Origin: Lamprocystis purpurea DSM 4197
Lineage (GTDB): Bacteria; Pseudomonadota; Gammaproteobacteria; Chromatiales; Chromatiaceae
Assembly: GCF_000379525.1 (NCBI RefSeq)
Contig: NZ_KB902515.1
Coordinates: 1-55,404, forward strand
DNA length: 55,404 bases
Direction of reading: 5' to 3'
Of the stretch, positions 1 to 8,997 are shown piece by piece. A model generated the notes under the pieces. It had not been told where the DNA came from. It made no database searches and saw only the letters and a program-made list of their open reading frames with translations. Every line of letters starts with the position of its first letter. The stretch's first letter is position 1. The position numbers and the translations under genes were made by a program.

Positions 1-13
1 GACAAGCCGGGGA

Positions 14-268
14 CAACGCGCCGCGGGCGCGTTGCCCCCACCTTGCCCACACTCATTCACCCTTTGCCCACACTGCGCCGCACGGCCGCCGGAGCTGGCT
101 GAGAACGCCTGCGGCGCAACAGCAACAGATCTTTTCTTAATCGCTGCGCGGATGCCGTCTTAACGACCGCTCCGCGGTGGCTGGGGCAGCGCCAAACCGC
201 TGCGATGAACGTCGGCACGACAACTTAAATTCGGGGGAAAACTGTCCTGGACATGGGGTCCACTATAC
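14..268. repeat. Left copy of a 255-bp inverted repeat bounding the window
   Basis: This stretch is the reverse complement of 55150-55404 with only one difference noticed (near position 24). It starts with a palindrome (CAACGCGCC, 3-nt centre, GGCGCGTTG) and holds two copies of TTGCCCACACT near 49-78. Its inner edge, near TGTCCTGGACATGGGGTCC, has nested inverted symmetry like the tip of an insertion sequence. No transposase is visible, so the body of the element would lie outside the window. Family not recognised. Confidence 0.9.
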
Positions 269-351
269 TGATCGACAGCTTCTACCGGATGCGCGGTTGT
301 CGGAACAGTCAAGACGTCGGCTTCTTTTTATACACTATCTGGTTGCTCGGT

Positions 352-780
352 ATGAAGGCGATACGCATCAGTGGGCGGCGTGCCATCGACCTGATCGGCC
401 GCGCCCAAGGTGACGAGCGCCGCGAATTACAGCGTGTCCAGTCGCGTGACGCGCGCGGCTTTCTGCGGCCATTCGACGGACCGCCTGATGCAGCGGAGAT
501 ACCTTGCCGCCTGCTCAACCTCAACCGCGAGACGATCCTCATCCAATGCGACGACGACCGGCCGCTGACCCGCGTCCATCTGCGACTCGAACGGTATGCC
601 CGTAATCGGCCAGGGCAGCCCGCAAAACGTCGGATCGTACACTGCGAAGGCGAGGTGAGCATCACGCGCACTCCGGCAGCCGCCAACCATCACTGGCGTT
701 ATGTGCTCAAGGTAAAGCCCAGCACGCCCCTGAACGAATTCAAATTTCAAAAGTATTTTCTAAAGTCCGGGATCTCATGA
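352..780 (+). CDS. Hypothetical protein, possibly a divergent PilZ-like domain
   Basis: This encodes about 142 residues with no signal peptide or membrane segment. The middle has the pattern 'IPCRLLNLNRETILIQCDD' followed by a CEGEV strand and a final YVLKVK strand, which resembles the beta-barrel of PilZ domains. An Arg-rich stretch (RRELQRVQSR) precedes it. The NxSxxG motif needed for cyclic-di-GMP binding is degenerate (NLNRET), so binding is doubtful. The frame is open back to 253 inside the terminal repeat. I chose the ATG at 352 because it lies outside the repeat, but 289 is possible and neither has a strong ribosome site. It lies upstream of the polysaccharide locus in the same direction. 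Confidence 0.5.
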   Translation: MKAIRISGRRAIDLIGRAQGDERRELQRVQSRDARGFLRPFDGPPDAAEIPCRLLNLNRETILIQCDDDRPLTRVHLRLERYARNRPGQPAKRRIVHCEGEVSITRTPAAANHHWRYVLKVKPSTPLNEFKFQKYFLKSGIS

Positions 781-949
781 GCAAGAACCCACTCGCCACG
801 CAACCGGGTCGGCAATGACGCGGGCGGGCGGCCCCGGGCGGAACCAGCTGCTCAGACGTTGCGCGCCGCACCCCGGCCGGATACGCTCTCTCAAGTGGAC
901 GCTGTGCAGGCGGCGCGGCCTTGATCACGGTTCCGGCTACGGGACATCC

Positions 950-1028
950 TAGGGTGGACAAGCGCAGCGCAGTCCACCAGCGACGGCGCGGGATTCGGTG
1001 GACTTGCGCTATCGCTTGTCCACCCTAC
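950..1028. repeat. Hairpin-forming dispersed repeat (TAGGGTGGA... family)
   Basis: The two arms, TAGGGTGGACAAGCGCAG and its near reverse complement ending in TTGTCCACCCTA, are separated by a short GC-rich centre. The motif is closely related to the TAGGGTGGATAAGCGCAGCG arms in the repeats at 44285-44468 and 51893-52071. The gene-free stretch 781-1202 contains nothing else I can name, apart from an AATAAC/GTTATT inverted pair at 1126-1131 and 1146-1151 just before the polysaccharide locus. That pair could be an operator. Confidence 0.75.
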
Positions 1029-1202
1029 GGCCGGAACGATGACCAAGGCCGGCAGCGGCGCCCCCAAGCCGGTCGTGAGACCCAGCACCCCGCGTTACCT
1101 GGGACTCCCGACGTAACTCTTAAATAATAACAATGTGTTGCTATGGTTATTGCGGTACCAGCCTTGCCCGACGCACAGATCATGGAATCCTAGGACGCGT
1201 TG

Positions 1203-1862
1203 ATGAGCCCGTCACTGTCACCGCTCATGATCGCAGACTGCGCGCCGCTTGCCGCCGTCGCCGCGAGCCTGATTCGACTGCGTCAAAAACAGGCACTGAC
1301 CAGCCTGATCGTCACCAGTTGCAACGCGGGCGAGGGCAAGACGACCGTCGCCCTGCAGATCGCCAGAGCGGCGGTACTGGAATCCGAGCTGCGGGTGCTG
1401 CTGATCGACTGCAATCCGGCCAACCCGCGGTTGGCCGACTTGCTCAACTGCGATCCCGTTCCCGGGTTCGCGGATTTTCTCGATGGTCGTGTCGCGGAGG
1501 ACGTGATCATACGCGCCACCGCGGTCAGGGGTCTCGACCTGATGCCCTTCGGCAGCCCTGGACCAGGCCGGGCCAGCCGCTACGAACCGGGACGTCTGCG
1601 CAGCAAACTGCCATGGCTGAGCGCCACGGAGGGTGCCGCCTACGATCTGATCGTCCTCGACGGCCCGAGCAGCGTCGGCGAGTTCGACCTGACCGCAAGC
1701 GCCAGCCTGTTCGATGGTGTGGTGTTGGTCATCGAGTGCGAGCGCACCCGTTGGGAGGTCGTCAGGAACTACCAGGACAGGCTGCGCGACGGCAACGCCA
1801 ATCTGCTCGGCGCCGTCATGAACAAGCGCCGGTATTACATTCCCAAGGGACTTTATGTCTGA
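1203..1862 (+). CDS. CpsD/CapB-family ATPase (BY-kinase-like), polysaccharide locus
   Basis: The protein has 219 residues and no membrane segment. It shows the P-loop arrangement of tyrosine autokinases that control polysaccharide chain length. Walker A is NAGEGKTT near residue 45, the A' motif is VLLIDCNPANPRL near 70, and Walker B is YDLIVLDGP near 150. Its C-terminus, RRYYIPKGLYV, keeps three tyrosines, a minimal version of the usual phosphorylated tyrosine cluster. The ATG at 1203 is chosen because AGGA lies 7 nt upstream; a TTG immediately before it is also in frame. It overlaps the exporter gene by 8 nt. Kinase activity would need the separate Wzz partner at 2958. Confidence 0.82.
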   Translation: MSPSLSPLMIADCAPLAAVAASLIRLRQKQALTSLIVTSCNAGEGKTTVALQIARAAVLESELRVLLIDCNPANPRLADLLNCDPVPGFADFLDGRVAEDVIIRATAVRGLDLMPFGSPGPGRASRYEPGRLRSKLPWLSATEGAAYDLIVLDGPSSVGEFDLTASASLFDGVVLVIECERTRWEVVRNYQDRLRDGNANLLGAVMNKRRYYIPKGLYV

Positions 1863-2943
1863 GCGGCAGGACTCCGAACGGCGCGCCTGTCCGCGGGGCC
1901 GGGTCCGCGTCCGGACCGAGCGCTGGTTGCGCATCCTCACCGTGATAGCCCTGGTGCTGAGCGTGATCGCCTGCGGCACCCGCCGTGACATCGGGGTCGA
2001 CGAAGAGGTCAGCGTCGCGCGCCGCTCCTTCTCATTCGAAACGTCCAATAACTTCGATCTGATGTCGAAGTATCGCATCTCGCCGGGAGACGTTCTCGAC
2101 GTCCTGTTCCAGATTCGTACCTGGATCGAAAAGGAGAGCTTTCGGATCGCTGCCGACCATACGGTCGCGGTCAAATTCGTCTATACACCAGAGCTGAATA
2201 CAGAACAGTTGGTACGCCCCAACGGGATGATTACATTACCCTATATCGGCGAGACCTATGTCGTCGGCAAGACGCCCAAGCAACTCGAGGCTGATCTCAA
2301 GGCGGCCTATGCCGGAACCTTGCGCGCCCCGGAAATCTTCGTTCAGGTCCCCGAGTTCCAGTCATCGATCAAGGAGCTCAAGCGCGATCTGCACACGGCC
2401 TCACGCGGCCTGAGCCGGCTGGTGACGGTGCATCCCGACGGCTTCGTGGTCTTCCCGATGCTTGGCGAGATCCTGGTCGCCGGACGCAGCATCACCGACG
2501 TCAATGATGAACTGAACGAAAAATACGAGGTCATGATCTCCGGCCTGCATGTCGATCTCTTCCTCGAAAAGCACTCCGGCTCGCTGGTCTATGTGCTTGG
2601 AGCGGTCAAGGAACCGGGTGGCTTCACGATTGCCAAGCCGATCTCGGTCGCTCAAGCGCTCGCGCTGGCAGGCAGCTTCAGCGACGGGGCCGAGTTGCGC
2701 TCAGTCATCGTGGCACGGCGTCGCCATGAGCACGAGATCGTCGCCACCCGGCTCGATCTGACCCGCTCGGCTGACCTCGGTGGACGCGGGTCACTGTTCT
2801 ACCTGATGCCGGATGACATCGTCTTTGTCCCGCGCACCTTCCTCAATGAGGCGGCACAGATCGGCACTGAATTGCGCGATGCGTTGATGTTCCGCGGCTG
2901 GAGTATCAACGTCGACAACATCTCCCTCGACGACAACCCATAA
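1855..2943 (+). CDS. Wza-type outer-membrane polysaccharide export lipoprotein
   Basis: The protein has 362 residues. After an Arg-rich start comes a hydrophobic stretch ending in VIAC, a lipobox with the acylated Cys at residue 40. A poly-export domain follows (ISPGDVLDVLF, then PNGMITLPYIGETYVVGKT) and then two SLBB-like segments, the second being VLGAVKEPGGFTIAKP near residue 250. These proteins form the periplasm-spanning channel of Wzx/Wzy-dependent systems. The start overlaps the end of the ATPase gene, which suggests translational coupling. The next gene encodes the inner-membrane co-polymerase. Confidence 0.9.
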   Translation: MSERQDSERRACPRGRVRVRTERWLRILTVIALVLSVIACGTRRDIGVDEEVSVARRSFSFETSNNFDLMSKYRISPGDVLDVLFQIRTWIEKESFRIAADHTVAVKFVYTPELNTEQLVRPNGMITLPYIGETYVVGKTPKQLEADLKAAYAGTLRAPEIFVQVPEFQSSIKELKRDLHTASRGLSRLVTVHPDGFVVFPMLGEILVAGRSITDVNDELNEKYEVMISGLHVDLFLEKHSGSLVYVLGAVKEPGGFTIAKPISVAQALALAGSFSDGAELRSVIVARRRHEHEIVATRLDLTRSADLGGRGSLFYLMPDDIVFVPRTFLNEAAQIGTELRDALMFRGWSINVDNISLDDNP

Positions 2944-2957
2944 CGGGGCATCAGTCT

Positions 2958-4445
2958 TTGCAACACAGCAGTCAGCAATTCGAAAACTATCTGCGGGAGC
3001 TGCTGCTGATCTACTTCGCGCGGCAATCGTTGATCCTGACGACGGCCGCCCTCATCTTCCTGACGGCAGTGGCCGTCGCCCTCTTTGCGACACCGCGCTA
3101 TTCCGCGCAAGCGGCCGTCCTGGTGCGCTCGGCAGAGGTCCAGCGCAGCCCAGACGCGATCGAAAGCGAGGACGCGCGCGCATTCAAGGTCGGCGAAGAG
3201 GACCTGCGCTCCGAGCTCGAGCTCATCCGCTCTCCCGCCGTCATCCAGGGGGCGGTCAGCAGACTCCTCGCCGAACAGCGTCCCTTTGCCGACGGGCTGG
3301 AATGGCTGCGGATACAGAAAGACCTGACGACCGAGCTGGTACCGGATTCGCGCGTCATCCATGTCGCGCTGCAACGCGACGCTGCCGACCAGGCCATCGA
3401 AATCCTGAACGCCATCCTCGACGAGTACATCCTGCGTCGGTCGCGGATCATCTACCCGGAAGGCAGCACTGAGTTCTTCAGCGCCCAGTTGGATCGCTTC
3501 AGAACACAGATCGACGACACCGAACAACAACTGGTCGCACTGGCCGCCACCGCCGGAACGCCGAACCCGCTCAAGGAGATCGAGCACAATCTGCTGGCCA
3601 AGCAGCATCTCGGCGAGCGTTTGAATGCGCTCGGGGGCGACGAGGCCACGCTGCGCGAGCAACTCAGACACCTCGACAAAGTATTGGCGGAAAAGGAGGT
3701 ACGGAACTTCTCTTTCCTACAGAACCCGACCATCGGCGAGATGGCCGCGCGCCTCGTCGATCTGCAGGTCGAACGCGGCAAGACGGCGCGCCATTACGAG
3801 GATAACGCCCAAGCGGTGACGGTCATCGATAGGCAGATCCTGAGCAGCGTGAAGCAACTCCGGCGCGAGGTCGACGATTATCGCGACCGGCTCGCGTCCG
3901 ACCTCGCCGCCAACACCGAGCAACAGCGTGTCCTGAACGCGCGGATCAGCGCGATTGAGGCCCGTAATCTCGAATTGAACCTGAAGAGCATCGAGGCCGA
4001 CAAATTGAACCGTCAGGCCGAGTTGCTGCATCAATCCTTCGCGACCTTCTTCAAGCGCCGGCAGGAGGCGGAAATCAATACCAAGGTCGACTCCGCAATG
4101 TCCCGCTTTTATGTCAGTATCCTCAATCGCGCCTATTCGACCGGCCACCCGGTGTTCCCGAATCGTCCGATGCTGCTGGTCGTCGGCGTACTCGCGGGTC
4201 TGGTAACGGGTTTCAGTCTCGGTTTCGTACGTGAATTCTTCGATCACAGCTTCAAGAATCCGCGTGATCTGGAGCAGTTTTCCGGCCTGCCGCTGTTATT
4301 TTCAATCCCGTTGATCAAAGAATCCTGTACTCCGCTTAGCTCCCGGCCCGAACCGTATCCAAACCCTGGGAACACATCCGGCGACCTGCCCGCGTCGGCT
4401 TGGACGGCCGCGAATCCCGGAGCCGGCCAGCACCGTGGCGGATAG
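2958..4445 (+). CDS. Wzz/GNVR-type polysaccharide co-polymerase
   Basis: The protein has 495 residues. One membrane helix lies near residues 23-45 (SLILTTAALIFLTAVAVALF) and a second near 398-420 (PMLLVVGVLAGLVTGF). Between them is a long periplasmic coiled-coil region, including a tyrosine-kinase-type C-terminal repeat (KSIEADKLNRQAELLHQSF). It sets chain length and bridges to the Wza-like exporter. It has no fused kinase domain, so the ATPase at 1203 is the likely partner. TTG is the only sensible start, with GGGG about 10 nt upstream. The last 11 nt overlap the flippase gene. Confidence 0.87.
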   Translation: MQHSSQQFENYLRELLLIYFARQSLILTTAALIFLTAVAVALFATPRYSAQAAVLVRSAEVQRSPDAIESEDARAFKVGEEDLRSELELIRSPAVIQGAVSRLLAEQRPFADGLEWLRIQKDLTTELVPDSRVIHVALQRDAADQAIEILNAILDEYILRRSRIIYPEGSTEFFSAQLDRFRTQIDDTEQQLVALAATAGTPNPLKEIEHNLLAKQHLGERLNALGGDEATLREQLRHLDKVLAEKEVRNFSFLQNPTIGEMAARLVDLQVERGKTARHYEDNAQAVTVIDRQILSSVKQLRREVDDYRDRLASDLAANTEQQRVLNARISAIEARNLELNLKSIEADKLNRQAELLHQSFATFFKRRQEAEINTKVDSAMSRFYVSILNRAYSTGHPVFPNRPMLLVVGVLAGLVTGFSLGFVREFFDHSFKNPRDLEQFSGLPLLFSIPLIKESCTPLSSRPEPYPNPGNTSGDLPASAWTAANPGAGQHRGG

Positions 4446-5970
4446 CCTCTCCGGTACCCTCACGCGTTACCTGTCGAGCAAACTCGTCAGCCAGATCTTA
4501 GGTGCCGGCATTGGCTTCCTGCGGCCCCGTCTGTTGTCGCCCGAGCTGTTCGGCCTCTGGACCCTGCTCAAGCTGATCCCGCAGTACGCCGGCTACGCGC
4601 ATCTCGGCACACGGACGGCCTTGCGTGTGTTCTATCCGTGGCACCTCGCCCGCGGCGACCGGGAACAGGCGCAAGCGCTGGTCTCCGGCGGCATCCTCGG
4701 GGCCATGTTGATCGATACTCTGCTCGCGTCGGCAATCATCACCCTGGCCCTGATCGGCAACTGGAGCGACTTGGTCCGCTTCGGCTTACTGGCAATGGCC
4801 GCCCTGGTCGTGCTGCAAGGCTGGCGCGATTCCATGTTCGCCGCGCTCAAGGCCAGCCATCGCTTCGATGTCATTGCCCGAGCCTACTATGTGGAAGCGA
4901 CAACCTTATTTCTTACGACGCTGATCCTGTTGCCGACACTCGGCATTTACGGACTGTTCCTCTCGGTGTTGCTGAGCGAGTTCCTTGTCGCCGTCTATCT
5001 CGGTCTGCGCGCCGGCGTCGCACTGCAATGGTCACGACGGATCGTCGTGATCATGGGCAGCATGATCCGTCGGGGTTGGCCGATCATGAGCTTGGAACTG
5101 GCAATGATGCTGGTGATCACCACCGATCGCTTCGTCGTGTCAGCCATGCTCGACACCACCGCCCTCGGCTATTACGGCGTCGCGCTGATGATCGTCAGCT
5201 TCCTGCGCAATGTACCCGGCACCGCACGCGAGGTGCTGGAGCCGCGCCTGATGGCGGATCTTGCCGGGACCGAGCGACCGGCACTGTTGCGGCGGCACCT
5301 GTTGGAACCAGCGCTCAATGCCGCGTTCCTGATGCCGCTGATTATCGGTCCGGTCGCGCTGGCCGCACCCTTGATCATCGAATGGCTGTTGCCGGGCTAC
5401 CAGCCGGCGGCGGCGCCGACCCAGATCCTGGCCTGCGGGGTCTATTTTCTGGCGCTGTCGCTGGTCTTACGCAGCCCGGTTGTCGCCCTCGGTCGGCAAC
5501 GCCGGGCCGCCGCACTGATGCCGCTCATCGTGCTCGCCAACCTTCTGACTGCCTGGGTCGCCCTGCGACTGGGCGCGGGGCTGGCGGGTGTCGCCGCCGC
5601 CAGCGGGGTCGCTTTCTTGCTGCTTTTTCTCACCCTCTGGCGGCTACTGCGCCCGGAACTGGCCGCCACCCCGCGTGAGGAGCGCCGTCAACTCATCTGG
5701 ATCTGGCCCCTGTTCCTGCTGACCGCACTGCTGATCTGGCAATTGCCGGAATTGATCACGGATGCCGGCCTGCTCGGAACCGGCCTGCGTATGTTCGTCT
5801 TCATCGCCAGCTTCCTGTTGTTACATTGGCTCGCCCAGGGTCGCTTGAATCTGCTGAGTCCATTACCGCTCGAGGTGCTCGAAAACCTGTTTCGTGCACT
5901 CCAGGTCGGACGCAGAAACAAGGCACATCAATCAAGTCGCCTCCTGGCAGATAAACAAAAATCGCTTTAG
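4435..5970 (+). CDS. Wzx-type lipid-linked saccharide flippase (MOP superfamily)
   Basis: The protein has 511 residues with about 12-14 predicted membrane helices throughout and the layout of polysaccharide biosynthesis/MATE-like exporters. An early RPRLLSPELFGLWTLLKLIP segment is typical of this family. It would move undecaprenyl-linked repeat units across the inner membrane. Translation starts at a GTG that overlaps the Wzz gene, so it belongs to the 1203-5970 operon. The next gene converges from the opposite strand only 9 nt later. Confidence 0.87.
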   Translation: MADSLSGTLTRYLSSKLVSQILGAGIGFLRPRLLSPELFGLWTLLKLIPQYAGYAHLGTRTALRVFYPWHLARGDREQAQALVSGGILGAMLIDTLLASAIITLALIGNWSDLVRFGLLAMAALVVLQGWRDSMFAALKASHRFDVIARAYYVEATTLFLTTLILLPTLGIYGLFLSVLLSEFLVAVYLGLRAGVALQWSRRIVVIMGSMIRRGWPIMSLELAMMLVITTDRFVVSAMLDTTALGYYGVALMIVSFLRNVPGTAREVLEPRLMADLAGTERPALLRRHLLEPALNAAFLMPLIIGPVALAAPLIIEWLLPGYQPAAAPTQILACGVYFLALSLVLRSPVVALGRQRRAAALMPLIVLANLLTAWVALRLGAGLAGVAAASGVAFLLLFLTLWRLLRPELAATPREERRQLIWIWPLFLLTALLIWQLPELITDAGLLGTGLRMFVFIASFLLLHWLAQGRLNLLSPLPLEVLENLFRALQVGRRNKAHQSSRLLADKQKSL

Positions 5971-5979
5971 CCTCAGGTG

Positions 5980-7791
5980 TCACGGGAGTTGTCGTTCACG
6001 CCAGAGGTGCAGGGAGTTCCCGCCGTGCAAGCGGTCGATCATCGATAGCAGGGTGAGCAGCAGCAATACTTGCCGCTTCGGGCGTTGAGTAATACCCTGA
6101 ACGACGTGCCGACACGCGGCAACATCCACACCCGCCGCCGCAGTCCCTACCGTACCGATTTGATACTCAAGCAACCGTGCCACCTCATCCGTCGCGGCAA
6201 AGCCGGGGGTGCGGATCAGCGCACGCTGCACGCGCCGCGCCAGTCCCGGCCAGGAGTGTGCCGCTGCCTTGAAACGATGGTGAAACGTGAAGCCGAAAGA
6301 ACCGATTGCGCCGTGCGACCCCGCCTTATCCAGCGTGGCAAGATCCTGTCTCAGCGCCGCAAGGAATTCACGGTAGAGTCGATAGTTTTTCTTCAGATGC
6401 GCCGGACAGTCCATCGCATCGCGAAAGAATGGCAACGAAAAGAACGGCGCTACGCTCCAGAAATAGTGTCGGTTACGGTCCTCGCCCTCGAACAGCCAGC
6501 GCATCGTCCGCTCATAGATCAGAAAATGAACATACTTGTCAACGCCATCCGCTTCCGGGTAACCCGAGAAGCGATCCATCAATGACGAACGCAGCTCACC
6601 AACACTGATTCCTGTGATCGCTGCTGCTTCAGTGAGCGTGAAGACACCGCGGCGATCAAGGGTAAAATCACACATCGCCTCGCTATCCGCTAGACGTCGG
6701 TTCGGACGAAGTTCGGGAAGCGCTTTGTCTCCCCCGTCTCCGGTGAAATAAACAACCTCGCTGCCGCAGCGTCGACGGATATCTGTGAAGAACGAGAGGT
6801 GGAACGCCATACCGAGTTCGTTCAGCCCCTGCTTGATCTCCAGCAAAGCCGAATAGTCAGCGCCGCGGCAGGGCGGCACTTCGAACGCGCGCCACGGGCG
6901 CCCCAACCGTCGTGCCACGTCCTGTGCGATCCGGATTTCCTCCGTGGAATACCAACCGGGTCGCGCCATCGTCACCGCGTCGAACGCATCTTCTGCACCG
7001 GCAAGCCCAGCCGCTACGGCACGCGAATCCAAACCGCCGCTTAGCGCGACGACATGAGGTCCCGGAAGCTGACCGCGCGCGGTACAGGATTTCCGGAATA
7101 AAAGCGCCAGGTGACTCGCCTGCTCACGCAGATCGCCGGCGGCTGTCGCCTTGGCGCTGAAATCGAAGCGGTGCAATTGTGTCAGGTGACTGCTTGCGTT
7201 GCGGCCGATCCGCAGCAACGTTGCCGACGGCAGCACCCGTATCTTATCCCAGAGGGTCTGCTCCCCCAGGCAATGACCGAAAACAAGGAACTGTGCCGCA
7301 CCCACCGCACTCATCCCATGGTGCCCACACCACGCGACCGCGACACCAATATTGCGCGTCACGGTGAAACCTCGGTCTGAGCGACCCAAGTAGATGGGCA
7401 AACGACCAAAGACATCGTTCAAAACGTACCAATCGCCGCTTGCCTTATGCAGGATGACGAACACAAAGTCACCATCGTGCGCGAGCAGCCCATCGGTCAC
7501 CGCGGCGCAATCATTGCTGACGATGGCTTCGGCCAAGGTGAACGCCGTCCGTACTAAGAGGTCTTCACCTAGCCCATAAATCCGACCTTCGCAGCAGATG
7601 ACAAAACGTTCGTCCCGCCACACCCTGACCGGGTAGTGTGGATAAGCGGTCATTGTGAGCAGGGCCGCATTGTCCTCGGCAATGACTTCGGTCGATTGTT
7701 CTACCGGCGCTTCACTCCCGGCAATGCGGTCGCACGCGTCGGGCACCGCAGACGCATGGGGTGACTGGACAATCAGGTTAAAACCGGGCAT
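5980..7791 (-). CDS. Asparagine-synthetase-like amidotransferase family protein
   Basis: The protein has 603 residues. An N-terminal Ntn-hydrolase-like domain (DGDFVFVILHKASGDWYVLND) is followed by an ATP-pyrophosphatase domain with the PP-loop SGGLDSR near residue 251. A GDGGDK motif in the second half also matches the family. The start is set at 7791 because this gives MPGF where active enzymes have MCGI. The catalytic Cys2 is therefore Pro, and glutamine hydrolysis is unlikely. GGAA lies 9 nt upstream; an in-frame ATG at 7815 is the alternative. Such enzymes in polysaccharide loci often amidate sugar acids, but the substrate here is unknown. Confidence 0.82.
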   Translation of the reverse strand: MPGFNLIVQSPHASAVPDACDRIAGSEAPVEQSTEVIAEDNAALLTMTAYPHYPVRVWRDERFVICCEGRIYGLGEDLLVRTAFTLAEAIVSNDCAAVTDGLLAHDGDFVFVILHKASGDWYVLNDVFGRLPIYLGRSDRGFTVTRNIGVAVAWCGHHGMSAVGAAQFLVFGHCLGEQTLWDKIRVLPSATLLRIGRNASSHLTQLHRFDFSAKATAAGDLREQASHLALLFRKSCTARGQLPGPHVVALSGGLDSRAVAAGLAGAEDAFDAVTMARPGWYSTEEIRIAQDVARRLGRPWRAFEVPPCRGADYSALLEIKQGLNELGMAFHLSFFTDIRRRCGSEVVYFTGDGGDKALPELRPNRRLADSEAMCDFTLDRRGVFTLTEAAAITGISVGELRSSLMDRFSGYPEADGVDKYVHFLIYERTMRWLFEGEDRNRHYFWSVAPFFSLPFFRDAMDCPAHLKKNYRLYREFLAALRQDLATLDKAGSHGAIGSFGFTFHHRFKAAAHSWPGLARRVQRALIRTPGFAATDEVARLLEYQIGTVGTAAAGVDVAACRHVVQGITQRPKRQVLLLLTLLSMIDRLHGGNSLHLWRERQLP

Positions 7792-7884
7792 TTCACATGA
7801 TTCCGCGGTGAACATCCACCGCCGAGCAACACAAAGCCCGCGGCGCGACGTCGGAAGGACCCACTTGCTATCACGCGCCGCGGG

Positions 7885-8970
7885 TCAAGGGAGGATACGC
7901 AAATTCCGCGGGCGCGGTAAACGCCCATGGGTCCAATCCGTATAGCCGACATTCTTCCCTGGCCGACTCGGCAGGGGTGCCGGAAACGCGGTGCCATAGT
8001 AATAATTCACGAGATGCGGCTGCCAGGTATCGTCACCCTCAGCCGGGTAGTTCGCCTGCGTATGCAGCCATTCAAAGGCCCGCAGCAGCGCCTTATCCTG
8101 CCATCCGAACACATCGTATCCGGCACGCTCCAGCATCACAGCCTGAGCGAGCGCGCCCTGCAGCGTCGAGTACACATAGTTTTCATGGGGCGGGGGCCAG
8201 GTGAATATGCAGCAGCGCCGCATTCCCTCAGGAATGACACCGTCGATGTTGTGGCCGTCCCGTGCTGAACCGAACGGGTTGACACCGACTGGATTCGCGG
8301 GATCCGCCTGCCAGTCGAGTTCGCCGTAACTGAAATCCGCGTAGGCGGTACGGTCGCCAAGCCAGCCCCGAAAGATCCTCGCAATCTCGGCCAACTCCTC
8401 TTGATTGCCGAGATAGGCCGCAACGGCTAACCGACTGGCGCCGGCAAAGGTTCCCCAGCCATTTGGCCTGATGGCGTGGGTCTGGCGCAGCGTTCGACCC
8501 TCGCTCATCGGCTTCTCCACGACCTTCCCGAGCCAAGCGCGAAACACGGCATCCTGCTCCAGTGGCAGACCCACCAGGTCGGCGGCCAGGACATAGGCCA
8601 TCAATTCACGGCCGAGCGCGAGGCTGCTGCCGCCGTCCTCGGTACCAATAGCGGCCATGCAAGCCGCAACCACCGCGTCCCGATAGATCGATGCCCCCGT
8701 ACGCACATAGACCAGGGCCCGCGCCAAGACCAAGACGTTCGTTGGATCCTCCTGATTCGAGAGATTCGGGACAGCCATCGGCTGGTCAGCAGCGGCTTTC
8801 AGCGCATCCCAAGCGACGCCCGTGGTCGGCAGGGCACCCAACCGCTGACGATCGATCCAGATTCCGTTGGCGAGCATTTGCATGTCCGGCGGTGCGGCCC
8901 GCGTATCTATCGGCGCAATGAACAACAAGACCAGCATCGTGGACGCAAGCGAAGCGAAAACGCGGAACAT
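7885..8970 (-). CDS. Secreted alginate-lyase-superfamily protein
   Basis: The protein has 361 residues with an N-terminal signal peptide (about 25 residues, ending near DTRAA). The body contains GWGTFAGASRLAVAAYLG, HNIDGVIPEGMRR, TWPPPHENYVYSTLQGA and DDTWQPHLVNYYYGT, spaced as in the alpha/alpha-toroid of PL5-like alginate lyase family proteins. It probably trims or edits the exopolysaccharide in the periplasm, as AlgL does for alginate. It is co-oriented with the asparagine-synthetase-like gene, 93 nt upstream of it, and with the glycosyltransferase that precedes it. The exact polymer cut cannot be told from sequence. Confidence 0.72.
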   Translation of the reverse strand: MFRVFASLASTMLVLLFIAPIDTRAAPPDMQMLANGIWIDRQRLGALPTTGVAWDALKAAADQPMAVPNLSNQEDPTNVLVLARALVYVRTGASIYRDAVVAACMAAIGTEDGGSSLALGRELMAYVLAADLVGLPLEQDAVFRAWLGKVVEKPMSEGRTLRQTHAIRPNGWGTFAGASRLAVAAYLGNQEELAEIARIFRGWLGDRTAYADFSYGELDWQADPANPVGVNPFGSARDGHNIDGVIPEGMRRCCIFTWPPPHENYVYSTLQGALAQAVMLERAGYDVFGWQDKALLRAFEWLHTQANYPAEGDDTWQPHLVNYYYGTAFPAPLPSRPGKNVGYTDWTHGRLPRPRNLRILP

Positions 8971-8997
8971 TGCAGACTCCTCGGGGTTGCCGCGAAT

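Noticed and set aside
1133-1945. 270-codon plus-strand frame over the ATPase gene
   Set aside because: It is an alternative frame of the ATPase, which has clear motifs.
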